From Trileptium ribeirensis (Eukaryota > Nematoda > Enoplea > Enoplida > Thoracostomopsidae): a stretch of 64,000 bases of DNA. The translations under genes and the position numbers were made by a program. The stretch spans positions 1 to 64,000 of the forward strand of contig JASANE010017527.1 of assembly GCA_030248225.1 (NCBI GenBank), in the 5' to 3' direction. Positions 1-10,693 of this stretch are shown in pieces (the stretch's first letter is position 1; each line of letters starts with the position of its first letter). A model generated the notes under the pieces. It had not been told where the DNA came from. It made no database searches and worked only from the letters and a program-made list of their open reading frames with translations.

Positions 1-1
1 A

Positions 2-256
2 CCTTATTGGAATTTTGTATCGGACATGATGGCTTGGTCGACTGAATTTCAGGAGGCCTACGCCGAACTTCAACAAAATAAGCCTCATATGCTAAGTAAA
101 GTAAGAATGCCGTCGTTTTCGTTGGAATTGCAGTCACCCAACACATGGGAACGTACTAAGAGTAATGCAAAGGAAAGTTGGGAACCAGTCATTAATGAGC
201 ATTTTGCTGGCGATTTGAGCCGTTGGTTGGAAGACCAATTACAAAGGAAGTATTGA
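2..256 (+). CDS. Unidentified open frame, 3' end only
   Basis: A frame open from the left edge runs 84 codons to a TGA stop. It has balanced composition, with several Trp residues, an acidic/basic mix and a C-terminus ending LEDQLQRKY, and looks more like real protein than the other short frames nearby. Methionines occur at 26 and 29, but the frame extends upstream of them, so this is probably a terminal exon or the end of a longer ORF. I do not recognise the family. Because the catalytic exons of the kinase gene must lie further left, this frame probably sits inside a kinase intron, as a nested gene, an alternative last exon or a transposon remnant. No clear AATAAA follows within 150 nt. Confidence 0.4.
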   Translation, partial: PYWNFVSDMMAWSTEFQEAYAELQQNKPHMLSKVRMPSFSLELQSPNTWERTKSNAKESWEPVINEHFAGDLSRWLEDQLQRKY

Positions 257-2154
257 ACTTATCAAGACAAATTAGAAATTTTTGGAACATGAACACGTCG
301 AAGTAGATTGAAATAGCCCGTTCACAACTACTTGATATAATAACCATGTTTATTAGAACCTGAATTATGAATGTATCGCAATTATATACGAATGTATCGC
401 ATTACTATTTGAATGAACTGTATTGGTATGAATGTTGTTATTGTACCTGGATGTCACGTGTATTTGCATGCCGATCATAATTGACAGAAATCGGATACCC
501 GAAAATTTGGTGCAAGAATTCAGATTAGCGAGGACATGATCTAACGTCAAGATTTTGGTAAATTTCAAGCTTAGAATGTAAGGTCTTGTAAGCCCTGCTA
601 CATGTTGAATATATTTGCCTTTCAGTACTAATCGGACTCACGACAACAGGGTTCCCTGAAGCCCTAAATCCAGTAAAACCCTCTTTTCCCCAACCCCTTC
701 GGAAACTGTTTTAGCAAATTTTCTCTTAAAATTTGTCTAAATTTTAGTTAAGAGCCTGCCTGTAAGAGCAGCTTTATACGGTGAAAGCTCTTATCAGTAA
801 CCATTGTAAAATTGATATTTCGAGTTTTCACTACCTCAAACTGCACAAGTACTCATTTGCGGTGAGGTCAACGCGCGGTACGTCGTGAAAGAAGAAGACG
901 ATCCATCTCCAGTTGTTCCCAACTTTTGTACGGGTTCCCTTACAGGAACCCTATTCAATCCTGAGAAAATGCACAGAAAACACCCTGAGAAACGCCAAGA
1001 GATTACAAGGAAAGAGCCGTCCAAATGGGGACGTAGTCCTCTCTAAAACCACCACTTTAGCCCCTGTAGAAAAGGTCCTTAACCCATCGTAAGAAAGGAA
1101 CCTCAATTTTGGTTCCCAATAACCCTCATCGTCCCGAGGAAAACCGCGAAAACACCCATAAAAGTATAACAAAATTGTTAAAACTCGCAAAATTCATACT
1201 AAAGCTTATGGATACACTAAAAGTATAGCAAAAGTACTTATCACCAACATTGGTAAACTTAATAAGCTGCGTCTTAACCACCTCCCCCAAAATATAGGAC
1301 AAGTTATTGTGATACTTGTCAGGATATTACTGTTTGTGATATATTTATATGTCCGGTAATGCAATGACTTGTCAAACATAACTGAAAGAAAGCAACTACC
1401 AATAGTGTAATTTGTGAAGGATCGAAGCAGCCCCGATCCTGTTTAGAACACAAACCCAAGAATTCCCCAGGACAATATTCCAACCCCAAGTATTAGGTCA
1501 AATAATTTCCCTTTAAAAATTAAGAGAAGGTCATAAAGACCGTTAGGATTCCGTCGGAAATTTTATGGGAAACCCAAAGAACTTTCATAAAATTAGTAAA
1601 ACGCACTAAGGAACATTTCAGAAGAAACCATATATTAAAGTGGACCAAAGAAAATAGACCGATTGAACACCTGTAAAACTAATATTTAATTATAAACAAT
1701 TTTAATACAGCCAGCAGCCACCAATGAAACCCCGTAAACCGCTGATTGAAATTACGATACATAAACCCCCAATCGAAATCAACTTTGGATTGTACAATAT
1801 TTTTGCTAATTTATTATTATTTATTAGCAATTGTACATATGTCGCCTTTAGCGACTGTGGAGGACAGGGTACGTTGGTGCTCCTTTTTGTAGGGCTCATG
1901 ACTCCAGTGAGCCCGATTTTACCAAGAAAAAGGGCAAAGTAAGGCCCCTAACGCCGATCAATTAGGGGTGTAAAGAAACGCCCGTCGAAACCAGCGAAAA
2001 CCGCAGTACGAAAAGTAACCGCGCGAACGCAAAGAGTTATCTAAAACACACAAAACGAACCTCAAATCCCCGACAAAATCACCCTTAGAACTCGTACTTA
2101 ATCTTCCCACCCCAAGTAAAAAGTCAAATAATTTTCCCTTTAAAAATTAAGAGA
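257..2154. other. Noncoding stretch with old repeat fragments
   Basis: No frame here looks coding; the short ORFs are low quality. Many short runs such as 'aaaccc' and 'ggttccc' suggest decayed mobile sequence. A 40-bp segment near 1490 recurs just before the large element at 2155. Confidence 0.5.
1485..1526 (+). repeat. Direct repeat, partner at 2109-2153
   Basis: A segment starting CCCCAAGTA and running through AGTCAAATAATTTTCCC-like and TTTAAAAATTAAGAG blocks occurs here and again immediately left of the large element. The two copies differ by a few bases. They may be the ends of a roughly 620-bp older element or a local duplication. Confidence 0.55.
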
Positions 2155-2194
2155 TGTAACAGATCCTTACGGATCGTTACGAGGTGGATAATCC

Positions 2195-2605
2195 TGACCA
2201 CAGCCTAATGGCTAACTTTTATCGAAAACCCATAATCTTGACCACACAGCAATGGTCAACATTTACGAAAATCCTGACCACACGATAATGGTCAACATTT
2301 AAAATAAATCTGACCACACCCCAATGGTTAACATTTTTTCGAATAAAAATAAATCTGACCACACCCCAATGGTTAACATTTTTTCGACCAAAAATAATTA
2401 TGTCCACAGTACAATGGTCAACATTTTCTCGACCACCAAAAATCATGTCCACAGTATAATGGACAACATTTTCCCGAGTACCAAAAATCCCGACCACAGT
2501 GTAATGGACAACATTTTTTCGACTATTAAAAATTCCGTCCATAGTGTAATGGTCAACTTTAATCGAGTTCCCCAATAATCATGACCACGTGTATAGTGGT
2601 CAACA
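2195..2605 (+). repeat. Tandem 40-45-bp hairpin units, copy 1
   Basis: About ten units each contain TGACCA or TGTCCA, a loop of about eight bases, then TGGTCA or TGGACA, followed by AACATTTTTTCGA-like spacer. The arms are complementary in several units, with GTCCA/TGGAC replacing GACCA/TGGTC as a compensatory swap. Others carry a wobble-compatible or mismatched pair. The last unit, near 2581, has a 7-bp perfect stem. Spurious ORFs on both strands arise from the periodicity. Confidence 0.85.
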
Positions 2606-2907
2606 TTTCCGCATTCCGTCACCAGTTTCTCCCCAGCCTGGAACACCCGGCGGGAGTAGCCCAAAAGGGTACGGAACCCACCCTCGCCTTACAATACGTA
2701 CATTTATGTAAGCAGAATCAATTAATCACAAGCAAATATATATATATACTGAGTTTCTCTATATACACACATTGACCATAAAACCCTGTTGTCATCTCAT
2801 ATAGAGATCGCCTACGCCTAATTGGCAAAAACGAAGAACCACAGTATATAAGAGAACCAGTAGTAGGAACAACTAAAAAAATAAATATAGCTAGGTAAGC
2901 AAATACT

Positions 2908-2990
2908 AAAAATAAAAAAAAATAGAGGAGAAAAAAAGAAAAAAAAAAAAACAGAAAAAAAAAAAAAGAAAATAAAAACACAAGAAAAAC
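2908..2990 (+). repeat. A-rich low-complexity tract
   Basis: Almost pure A with scattered G/C, on the + strand inside copy 1. Copy 2 has no equivalent at this position. The Phe-rich frames on the minus strand are artefacts of this tract. Confidence 0.9.
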
Positions 2991-4243
2991 AGACACAACA
3001 ATGCACCAATCCGAACCGCAGTCGTAAATTAGCAATCGAAATAACCGCAAGAGCAATAGGTATGTAAGCACATAAACGATCGATCGGGAATCATCGGATA
3101 TATACATAGAAAAGTGGAACAGAACAAAACAGAGTATATACGTCTGTGATTGGAACAAATTCATCTCCGTTGAAATATATATAGGTAATCCTCACAATCC
3201 AAAGGACCCCCGCAAGAGCAATATGGTTATGTAAGTACGTCATCACAATGAATCAGAAATTATCAGGTAAATACGTAGGTAATTGTAACAGAACTGAAAT
3301 CAAAAGATATACGTATGTGATTGGAACAAATTCAATCTACCATCTCCACATAAAACGGGATAATTAGGTCTCAAAGAGTCCCGCTATGTAACCGACTCGC
3401 GTTTTCAAGTATTTCGGCCTGCACCGCCGACATGTTTTGATCAAGATGGGTATTATTATTGCCATTTCAGGAAAGTAATAATCGCTGAGGAACCGTAACC
3501 GTTTGTACAGATGTTTATATTCGGCTATATACATATTGATTGTAGTGCCCCGATGGCACGCCTTGGAACATATATATATTGGCATTTGCATGATTTCTCT
3601 ATAGTATCATTTGCCATAAAGGCACATTTTCGATATGTTACCATGCTCGTATCACATAGCCGTGTATCATTGAAACCGTTATTGTTGCTCATATGTATTT
3701 TCAGGTACATAAGTTATCAGAGTGATTGGGATGAATCGTTAACTGGATATGCATTTGTCTAAACTTTGTACCGTATTCATACCGTTTATTGTTGTTGTAG
3801 GCGGTCGTAAAAGCGCCGCCATTGTTGTTGTCGCATACCGTATCATGCCAATATTGTGTTATGATTGTATCGTTTCGTTGGGTCGAACAGGCCATAAAAG
3901 CGCCTGCGTTTGACCATGATTTATATGCTCTGATTGTCATACTTTGTTGTGTATTTTCATAATTTTCAGGTTGGAAGTATGACGGTAAAGTATTTGAGAT
4001 GTTTTAGGAGAATTTTGGGGATTTATACGTACGCAAAACTGATCTTTTATAGGTGTAGAACGTGAGTATGGTGAGCCCTTGCCATACTCGATTTGTAGAG
4101 AATTTTAGGACGGTACGACTCCTCCCCGCCGGACCCAGTGTGAAAGTATATATAGGTATTGCCCTACCCCGAATGGTAGGACCTCGAAACGAGTTGCAAA
4201 TTTTCATAGGAAATAGTGGCCGCGACGGACTCCCGTCACGACC

Positions 4244-4421
4244 GTCCTCATGAATGAGGACTACAAAAATGTGGCTGTTCGCTCGAAAGCGAACATCAAT
4301 TGAGAGAGTTGTCTGAAAATTATAAGTTCAACGTCGAAATATAAAGTTTACCAGTGCTAGCTACACTGGTAATTTGAGTAACATTAGGAAATATCGTCTA
4401 CCAGCGTTCAATTTCGCTGGT
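4244..4421 (+). other. Cluster of four 7-bp hairpins
   Basis: Four stem-loops occur in 180 nt: GTCCTCA/TGAGGAC (4244-4261), GTTCGCT/AGCGAAC (4277-4294), ACCAGTG/CACTGGT (4350-4370) and ACCAGCG/CGCTGGT (4400-4421). The last two differ by a paired T-A to C-G change. Copy 2 keeps the first and fourth perfectly (56482-56499, 56640-56661), the third with one mismatch, and has lost most of the second. This looks like selected RNA or DNA structure rather than chance. Confidence 0.7.
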
Positions 4422-6032
4422 CAAGATAAGAAACAAAATTAGAAAAGTTAGCAAATTTGGCACCGAAAAAATACCGGCTCCGGTCCATAACTCCGGAACC
4501 GTTGGGAATTCCGAAATTTAGCGCTTAACATGTATTATAGTGAATTTTACGGTCTACCTAATGAGACCGGTTTTGTGGAAATCCGACCCGGATCCACGGA
4601 CTTGGGGACAAATTCGTATGTAAGAAAGCTGGTAAAATACACTTAACTAAATAACTCGACGAATTATGGATAGAAAACCGCATGAGTGGTACCGTTAGAA
4701 TCCCCAGACCCGAGGCTTTCGTTTGAGCCCGGACGGGTCTAGATGCGCCCACTTTTGGGTACCCCATAAGAAGATTTTAAAATAACGCCCCGACCGGCGT
4801 GTCACCCCTCATTGGATTCCCCGTGTCGAGACGAATGCAAAAAGGTATAAAACGCCCCAGAAAAGTGCACCCCGAACCCAGGAGAACCGTTTAAACACCC
4901 TACCCGGAGAAAAATTTGACATGGACCCTCCCCCAGGAGTCTATTTTCCCCCTGTAGACCGAATACGGTCCTGTTACACATCAGTTTGTTCGGTCGGACT
5001 TGCTGAGTCCGAATCCGAGCCTCTGGTGGCACTACGGCCATTCCCCGAGGATTCCCACCCTCTGTTTACCCCATAGCCCTCGTTTCTTTCTCTTTGTTTA
5101 CTTAAGTCGCATCACCTTTTTCAAGTCTCCAGTTACACGAATGTTTAATAGTAGTAAGCTGAAATTGTAGTGTTAAATACATTTAATCTTAAACAGATGC
5201 AGCTGTTCTCGACAATAGGACTTTACTTTGAAGCTGGTACTGACGGCTGGTATCCGTAGCTTTACTTCGTTAACACTCGAATAACTCGGCCTCTATTAAG
5301 CTGATAGTCTCGGTTTAAGCTTTAAGTACTGCAGTGTATTGATCTTGAGTAAACAGTCGACGGAAGTGCCCATAATTTAATATAAATGTTATACCAAGTT
5401 TTGTATCAGCGAGCACGCGTAGTGTCGGTTTAGAGTTAATGTAACGGCCACTGTTAACTGGATATAAACGCTGAATGTGCACTACTTAAGTCAACAACAA
5501 TGCACGGATACCATTAAATTAATATTAAGTTTATATAAGTTTATAGTTTCCAGCTTACTTGAAGTTCTTATCAGCGATTTGCCGACGACTGTATATAGTA
5601 GGGGCAGAATTTGGAGTCAGCTTTATAGTGGAATTAATGGTTTTGTGTGCGTTCATTGTATATGTGTATACGAGAGCTAACGCTTTGTGACTAGCTTGAT
5701 GCCGCTCGAACCACCGAGCTGAAGCGCTTTGTTTAATCTAAAACGTGTGTCGAAGTAGTGGACTAGTACATCTGGCGTAAAGTTTCTATTAAGTTACTAT
5801 TAATTTTAAGGCGAGTTTTATATTAGATCGGCATAAACAAGACTATAAATCTTAGAAGTTGTGTAAGATTCCATATAAAATTCGGCCCGAAATTTCCGAA
5901 AATATGATCGGAATTCGGCCGATAAGAAAGTTGACTTAGTTAAGCAAGATTGGGTCAGGAAATCGGCCAAAAGTGCTGAATAAGCACTTTAACCGATCAA
6001 CAAGTTTGAAATTTCAAATTTTTGAAATTTAG

Positions 6033-6099
6033 TATAAAAGCAGAAGCGCAAGAAAATGCTAGCGTTCAGTATGACTTCGGCGGCGCAGAGTTCGGTCGT
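6033..6099 (+). promoter_or_regulatory. Core promoter of the large element, copy 1
   Basis: TATAAAAG at 6033-6040 is followed by the arthropod-type initiator TCAGT at 6066-6070 (A at 6068). GGTCGT at 6094-6099 fits the downstream promoter element consensus RGWYVT, one base off the canonical +28 position. The block from the initiator through GCAGACCGGCTCTG is nearly identical in copy 2, while sequence on both sides has drifted. A consensus splice donor GTAAGT lies at 6235, and AATAAA occurs at 6599. Transcription initiation here is inferred, not shown. Confidence 0.7.
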
Positions 6100-6234
6100 T
6101 TTGCAGACCGGCTCTGTCGCTCTTCAGTATTCACTGCTTGATTGGTTAATTATTTTCTTTCTTTGCTTTGCTTCTAACTTGGTTTTGCGACGTGGAGAAG
6201 AAGCGATGGACGTCGAGTAAAAGGATTCCCGTAC

Positions 6235-6240
6235 GTAAGT
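6235..6240 (+). other. Conserved splice donor GTAAGT, copy 1
   Basis: GTAAGT lies 167 nt after the putative initiator A. The same donor lies 170 nt after it in copy 2. It is followed by a conserved inverted pair: GGACAGGGA just after the donor and TCCCTGTCC about 120 nt on. Confidence 0.5.
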
Positions 6241-6728
6241 GTGGACAGGGAGGTTGAGCGTAACCGTCGAGTATAGCGGACATAGGTTAGGATTAGCGTC
6301 GAGAGTAACTAAATTAGGACGGAACAATTAGTCTCAATCAACCGAAAAAATTCAGCCTCCATAGACTCCCTGTCCATACTTTTGTCTACATGATAGATAG
6401 GCCGTCCTAGCTTGTCCCGCAGACCCACAGTCGTACTTGGCCGGACACATAGATCAGTTAGCCGAAGTCGTACTGGACCTCCCTCGGTCAATGAGTTAGG
6501 ACACAAACAAACGCGACACTCGCGTCTAGACGAATTTTACATGATTCCCTGAGATGAGTTAGGAATTAGGACGACATTACCTGAGCTGACCGAGGCTAAA
6601 TAAACTTTATTTTGATTGGAACATATTAGTCGAACTCCGAATCATCCACGGTCATACACGAACGAGCCTGATTTATTTAGGATTTGCCAAAGGTGGCTTT
6701 CAAGATCTTATGCGTTTTACGATTTTAC

Positions 6729-6748
6729 CTGGACAAGAGTCTGTCCAG
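6729..6748 (+). other. Covarying hairpin, copy 1
   Basis: Stem CTGGACA/TGTCCAG with loop AGAGTC. The copy 2 equivalent at 59035-59054 is CTGGACG/CGTCCAG with loop AGAGCC, so the loop-closing pair changed from A-T to G-C on both sides. Confidence 0.7.
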
Positions 6749-6949
6749 CTGTTATGGTTTCGTTGATTGGATTTATTTGACATTTGCGGATCGTTTTACG
6801 TGGACAAAACCTGATTAAGCTTCATTAATAAGTCAATAGCGCTGTAGGCAGCGTTGCAAGCCGAAATTTTATACCGACATGATGTCCCGTGAGCGTGACG
6901 GCTCGCCCCTGCTAGAATAGGAAATTCAGTTTATCTGGAGAACTGTCCC

Positions 6950-7475
6950 AGGAATTTGGTCGAAATTCTACATGGATCCTGACGAGGATCCGAGCTATCG
7001 ATTTAGCGATTGAAACGTCTAAATACTACATCGGGAGCATAAACCCGATGACCCCAAAGGGGCGCGTTCCCAACAAAATGTGAAAATCTAATTATCTTAT
7101 GACCTACTCTGGGAATTTCACTCAAATTTTGACAGGCTCTTCGTAGCAATGTCCAGTGACGAAAAGAAGCCTAAAACAGGCCGATGTCGTCTTAGAAACA
7201 TAAACCCGACGGCCTCGAAATGGCCTAACCCCACTAAAATGTAGGTTCTAGTTTGAAATTAAAATTACTCGAGATCCTCGCCAGGAATTTTAGCGAAACT
7301 CTCGCAGTTTCTTCGCAAGTGTGTCTACCGTGAGATAGTACCATAAAATTTAACTTTAGCAGGTCGGAATTACAAACCCGACGACCCGATAGGGGTCCGC
7401 CCCCCACCTGAAATTGGAAATGTTCATCAATCAAAATTCTCTCCAGGAATCTCGATGATTTTTACTGTGCCAATA
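6950..7475 (+). repeat. Four degenerate ~170-bp units, copy 1
   Basis: Each unit carries a CCAGGAATTT-like block, then a GAAACTCTCGCAGTTTCTTCG-like block, a short variable part and an AAACCCGACGGCC...GGCC hairpin. The repeats are old and diverged but stay in register with the four units of copy 2 (59265-59970). Confidence 0.75.
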
Positions 7476-9739
7476 GGGGCCCGTCAGGCCTCCCGCTTGA
7501 GTTAGTAAGCCCGGCAAAGCCGTGGCCCGGTCAAAAGTTAGGATAAATTCAAACCCGAGCAGCGCAAAAGCCGCTCAGGTTTTCGTTGAATTTGTAGCTT
7601 TCGCCGCAGCATATACAGTTTTACAGATAGGTATTGGTCTCGCGTTTACACACATTTTCCAAGTTTCTGAGTTTACAGTTCAGTTTTCCTCCCTTGAGTA
7701 CAATCATCAATGCAGCACGACTGCATCGCAGTCGCGAAATTCTTATACACTGCCACCGTAGCAGCAGTATCAAGTTTACCAGAGTTGGTAAATTTCCCAG
7801 CTAGTGGTAAAGTTTTGTAGGAATAAAATTGACGACGTCGCTAGACGCGATGTCGGGTCTATCGGGTCTCGGCCCGACCGACCAATTTTTGTGAGGACCG
7901 TTGACCCGGTCCTAGGAAATCAACACAGGAGGTCAAGCCCAGCCGCAGTGCAAAATCTAGTCGAGAAAGGCTGGCAGAATAATGAGTAATTAGACATCGA
8001 AAGCCCCCCCCCAGTCTTAACTCAGAATATACGTAAATTTAGGAGCGGAAACCAGGAATTGAACGATTTAAAGACTCAAACCGAGTGCCCCGTCCAGCAT
8101 AAAATTGGCTACGGTTGTCCTATCAACCGGGGCCTTCGTTCACTGCCCCGATTCGTCGAGCAGAGTTTGCTCGAAATAACCGTTAAACATTAGTACGAAA
8201 TTGAGCTCATTTTTGAACGCTTTCCAAGTAACATCAAAGTAGGTTTCAGTATTATTAGAGTCATGCCGAGGGCCTATGAGGCCTCGCCATCAGTCGTATC
8301 TGTTTTAGTTAAAATCATAGGCACAACCGCGTAGTAAAGTGGAACCCAAAATTTCATTAGGAAAAGCTCAAAGTTTGTGTCCCGACTTCATCCTCCCGGA
8401 ACCCCATAAGTCGTACGAAAGGCAAGTCCGCCTGATCGTTCCTTTTCCTGCTGTTGTAACGCACGTTGGCGTATTTGAAACGTCTGTTCTGTTAGTGACT
8501 TGGATCGAAGAATTCTGGTAATTAAGACCTTATTGCTGTTGTGTTCATAGAATAATCTAATAGGGAACGAGCATCAAAATTAAGTAGAGTCTTTGGACAT
8601 TTCATTACAGATTCTACATGGTCACACAAAAGATTGTATGTATGTATGCGAGTAGGAAAGAAAATTTTGCACCGCACCACTGTCGCACCATAGAATTTAG
8701 GAGTCGTACCGAAGAGCCATACGTAACGTTGTCATGGATTTAATTTGTATGATCGTATCAATTGGTGTATCACTCGTTGTATTTCTTGGTCATAAGCTAA
8801 CCTCATCGCTACTAATTGTGAATCCAAGTAACCGATTATCATGTACCATAGTTTTGTGATTTGCATGAGCAAGATGAAGTCTCGCAAACGTCCCGTTGCA
8901 CGCTCATCCCCGTATCCCCGCCTCGTTCCGCCTTTCGCTTACCTGAACCTATCGTTGTATCGGAGTACCCAATCCTGTTAGCGAATGTAGTACCGAACCA
9001 CCAATTATTTCGATGGCGCCTTTATATTATCGATAACTAACCGTAGCATTTACAGGCACTGATTTCGTTACCTAACCCACTGTTTTTCATAAGTAAGGTA
9101 AGCGCAGCTGTCATGAGATAAGGCTTCACAGTATATGCCGTGTTTTGACTCAGCTGTGTGAGTTCAGTGAAAAAGGCGATGACTCCGCAACCCTCCCCAA
9201 CCGAAGCTCTGCTCATTATGTATTAGCGTGCCATAATCGTGACATAACGCTTATTGTATCTGCCCGTACAATATGTATCTGTCTATGTACCCATAAGTAT
9301 TTGTGCAGCTCATCAATAAATGCTCGCTGAAAATTCTAATTGTGCAAGTGTTTTGTTGACCCACAGTAGCGATAGGAATTGAAGGGGTTTGAAATCCGTC
9401 ACCCCAAATCGACGACCCACGTTCAGGTTTGACACGCGCATTGAAGAAGCAAACCTTAGCGTGACTCGCCGATTACCAATTGGTTGCTTGCTAATTATTG
9501 TTGTTGTACAGGTACGACTGGTGCGACTTACTAATTAGGAAATCTTAAACTCACGCTGAGCACCCAAACTAGGAAAATTAGATACGCGCGGATCCGACGT
9601 TAAACGTCTAGGGATTAGTCGGACCCTAGTGGGGGCCACTGGCTAAATTAAATAAAATAGTTAGTTCGCCAGAATAGAAACTAATTTCGATCAAACTGAA
9701 GCTTAGGTATTTGAAATTTGACACTTCCCGGTTTAAACG

Positions 9740-9970
9740 TGGATAGGGAATAGTGGTACGGTCTCTTTGGCCTGTGAGCAGGTGACGGAGCCGACCTCCC
9801 TGGGGACCTCAAAGGTAGTACCTCGTAGACTACGTGCGCAACCCGTCCGGCAGGATCAGAACACATCCTGTGAAGCGCTCCTGCGGCTTGCTAAGCTCCG
9901 TCATTTCTTGGGCCTGACTCGCGTGGGAAAAGACATTCGCGTGATTGAAACCCATCAGGTCCGCCCTTGA
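9740..9970 (+). pseudogene. Coding remnant at the 3' end of copy 1
   Basis: A frame open from 9737 to the stop after 9970 includes GTVSLACEQVTEPTSLGTSK and continues about 50 more codons. The same frame is open in copy 2 (62075-62278) with only two or three residue changes, and its first part matches the inverted fragment at 19970-20250. There is no credible start codon and the sequence just upstream in copies 1 and 2 is unrelated to the fragment. I read it as the retained end of a longer parental ORF. The protein family is not recognised. Confidence 0.5.
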
Positions 9971-10044
9971 AGTCACGATAGCCGGGGTCGTATGGGCATT
10001 GCGTTTGGGAAGTGCGCAGTGCAGCAGCGTCACGTCGATATTAC

Positions 10045-10254
10045 AATTACTTCTGTATACAGTTAAGCAACGTTAATTATTTCTGTATACAGGTAAGCAA
10101 CGTTAATTACTTCTACATACAGATAAGCAACGTTAATTACTTCTGTATACAAATAAGCAACGTTAATTGTTTCTGTATACAGGTAAGCAACGTTAATTAC
10201 TTCTGTATACAGGTAAGCAACGTTAATTATTTCTGTATACAGGTAAGCAACGTT
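10045..10254 (+). repeat. 30-bp tandem array, seven copies
   Basis: Unit AATTACTTCTGTATACAGGTAAGCAACGTT, shown here by its blocks AATTACTTCT, GTATACAGGT and AAGCAACGTT. It begins exactly where copy 1 ends. Most units contain CAGGTAAG or a one-base variant, which is a near-ideal 5' splice site. The 30-bp period keeps frames open on both strands, explaining two spurious ORFs. Confidence 0.95.
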
Positions 10255-10590
10255 CACTGCCTACAGCTTGGCTTCGACCATCTTGTTGCTTTATTTCGTC
10301 GTTGTTAGCTGCTACAGCTCTGGTAGTGGCCAAGAAACCAGTAATATTCGCTAAACTGCGAATGCCGATGGCACAAAGACAGTGGAAACGCGGATTTTTG
10401 CAAAGGTAAAGTTCCTCATTTTGACAAAACCAACGTACCTAAAGTAGACTCACGGATAAGTCATGTATGTTGCTTATTTTTTCGTTGTGCGTTGTAGCCG
10501 CCGCTGTGCACTAAAACCATGTGTATCAAAACCTGGTGGCTTTCTAAGGTTGATATTTCGTATGGATTATGAATGATTAAATTTTTTCAG

Positions 10591-10693
10591 GGTTCTGTGT
10601 GAAACAATTAAGGACTTTTTGGCAAAAATTGGTGACTCTGCAATCAAGTCTTCAGCTCGAAATTCGGACGATGATGATTCTATCGGCAGCAAG
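10591..10693 (+). CDS. Diacylglycerol kinase (delta/eta type), exon A
   Basis: First kinase exon in the window. It follows TTTTTTCAG and ends before GTAATT. After one base that completes a split codon it encodes VLCETIKDFLAKIGDSA and then an acidic tail, matching the VLCETVKDF motif found just after the catalytic domain in type II diacylglycerol kinases. The enzyme phosphorylates diacylglycerol to phosphatidic acid at membranes. The phase (1 base in, 0 out) requires an upstream exon ending with two bases. No catalytic GGDG segment occurs in the window, so the catalytic half lies to the left. Family assignment is firm; whether to call it delta or eta is not decidable because insects usually have one orthologue. 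Confidence 0.88.

Larger units (their letters stand above)
2155..10045 (+). mobile_element. Large noncoding dispersed element, copy 1
   Basis: This 7.9 kb block is collinear with 54752-62353. It begins TGTAACAGATCC and ends GTCGATATTACA, so the ends are TGTAA/TTACA with TG...CA termini. Shared landmarks, in order, are a hairpin array at the 5' end, hairpin clusters, a conserved core promoter, four degenerate 170-bp units and a very conserved 290-bp 3' end. No reverse transcriptase, integrase or transposase is visible. The left flank ends GAGA and the right flank starts ATTA, so there is no target duplication for this copy. Alternatives are a non-autonomous LTR-type derivative (no internal LTR pair seen), a very long solo LTR, or a non-autonomous DNA transposon with short inverted ends. 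It lies in the intron upstream of the exon at 10591. Confidence 0.85.

Noticed and set aside
2718..3164. Phe-rich minus-strand ORFs
   Set aside because: Artefact of an A-rich tract; absent from copy 2.
2155..10045. Interpretation as a complete LTR retrotransposon
   Set aside because: No repeated terminal sequence, primer site or polymerase seen; TG...CA ends alone are insufficient.
10295..10413. Candidate extra kinase exon with donor GTAAAG
   Set aside because: An open frame ends at a donor here, but its phase and sequence do not match the residues expected before VLCET.
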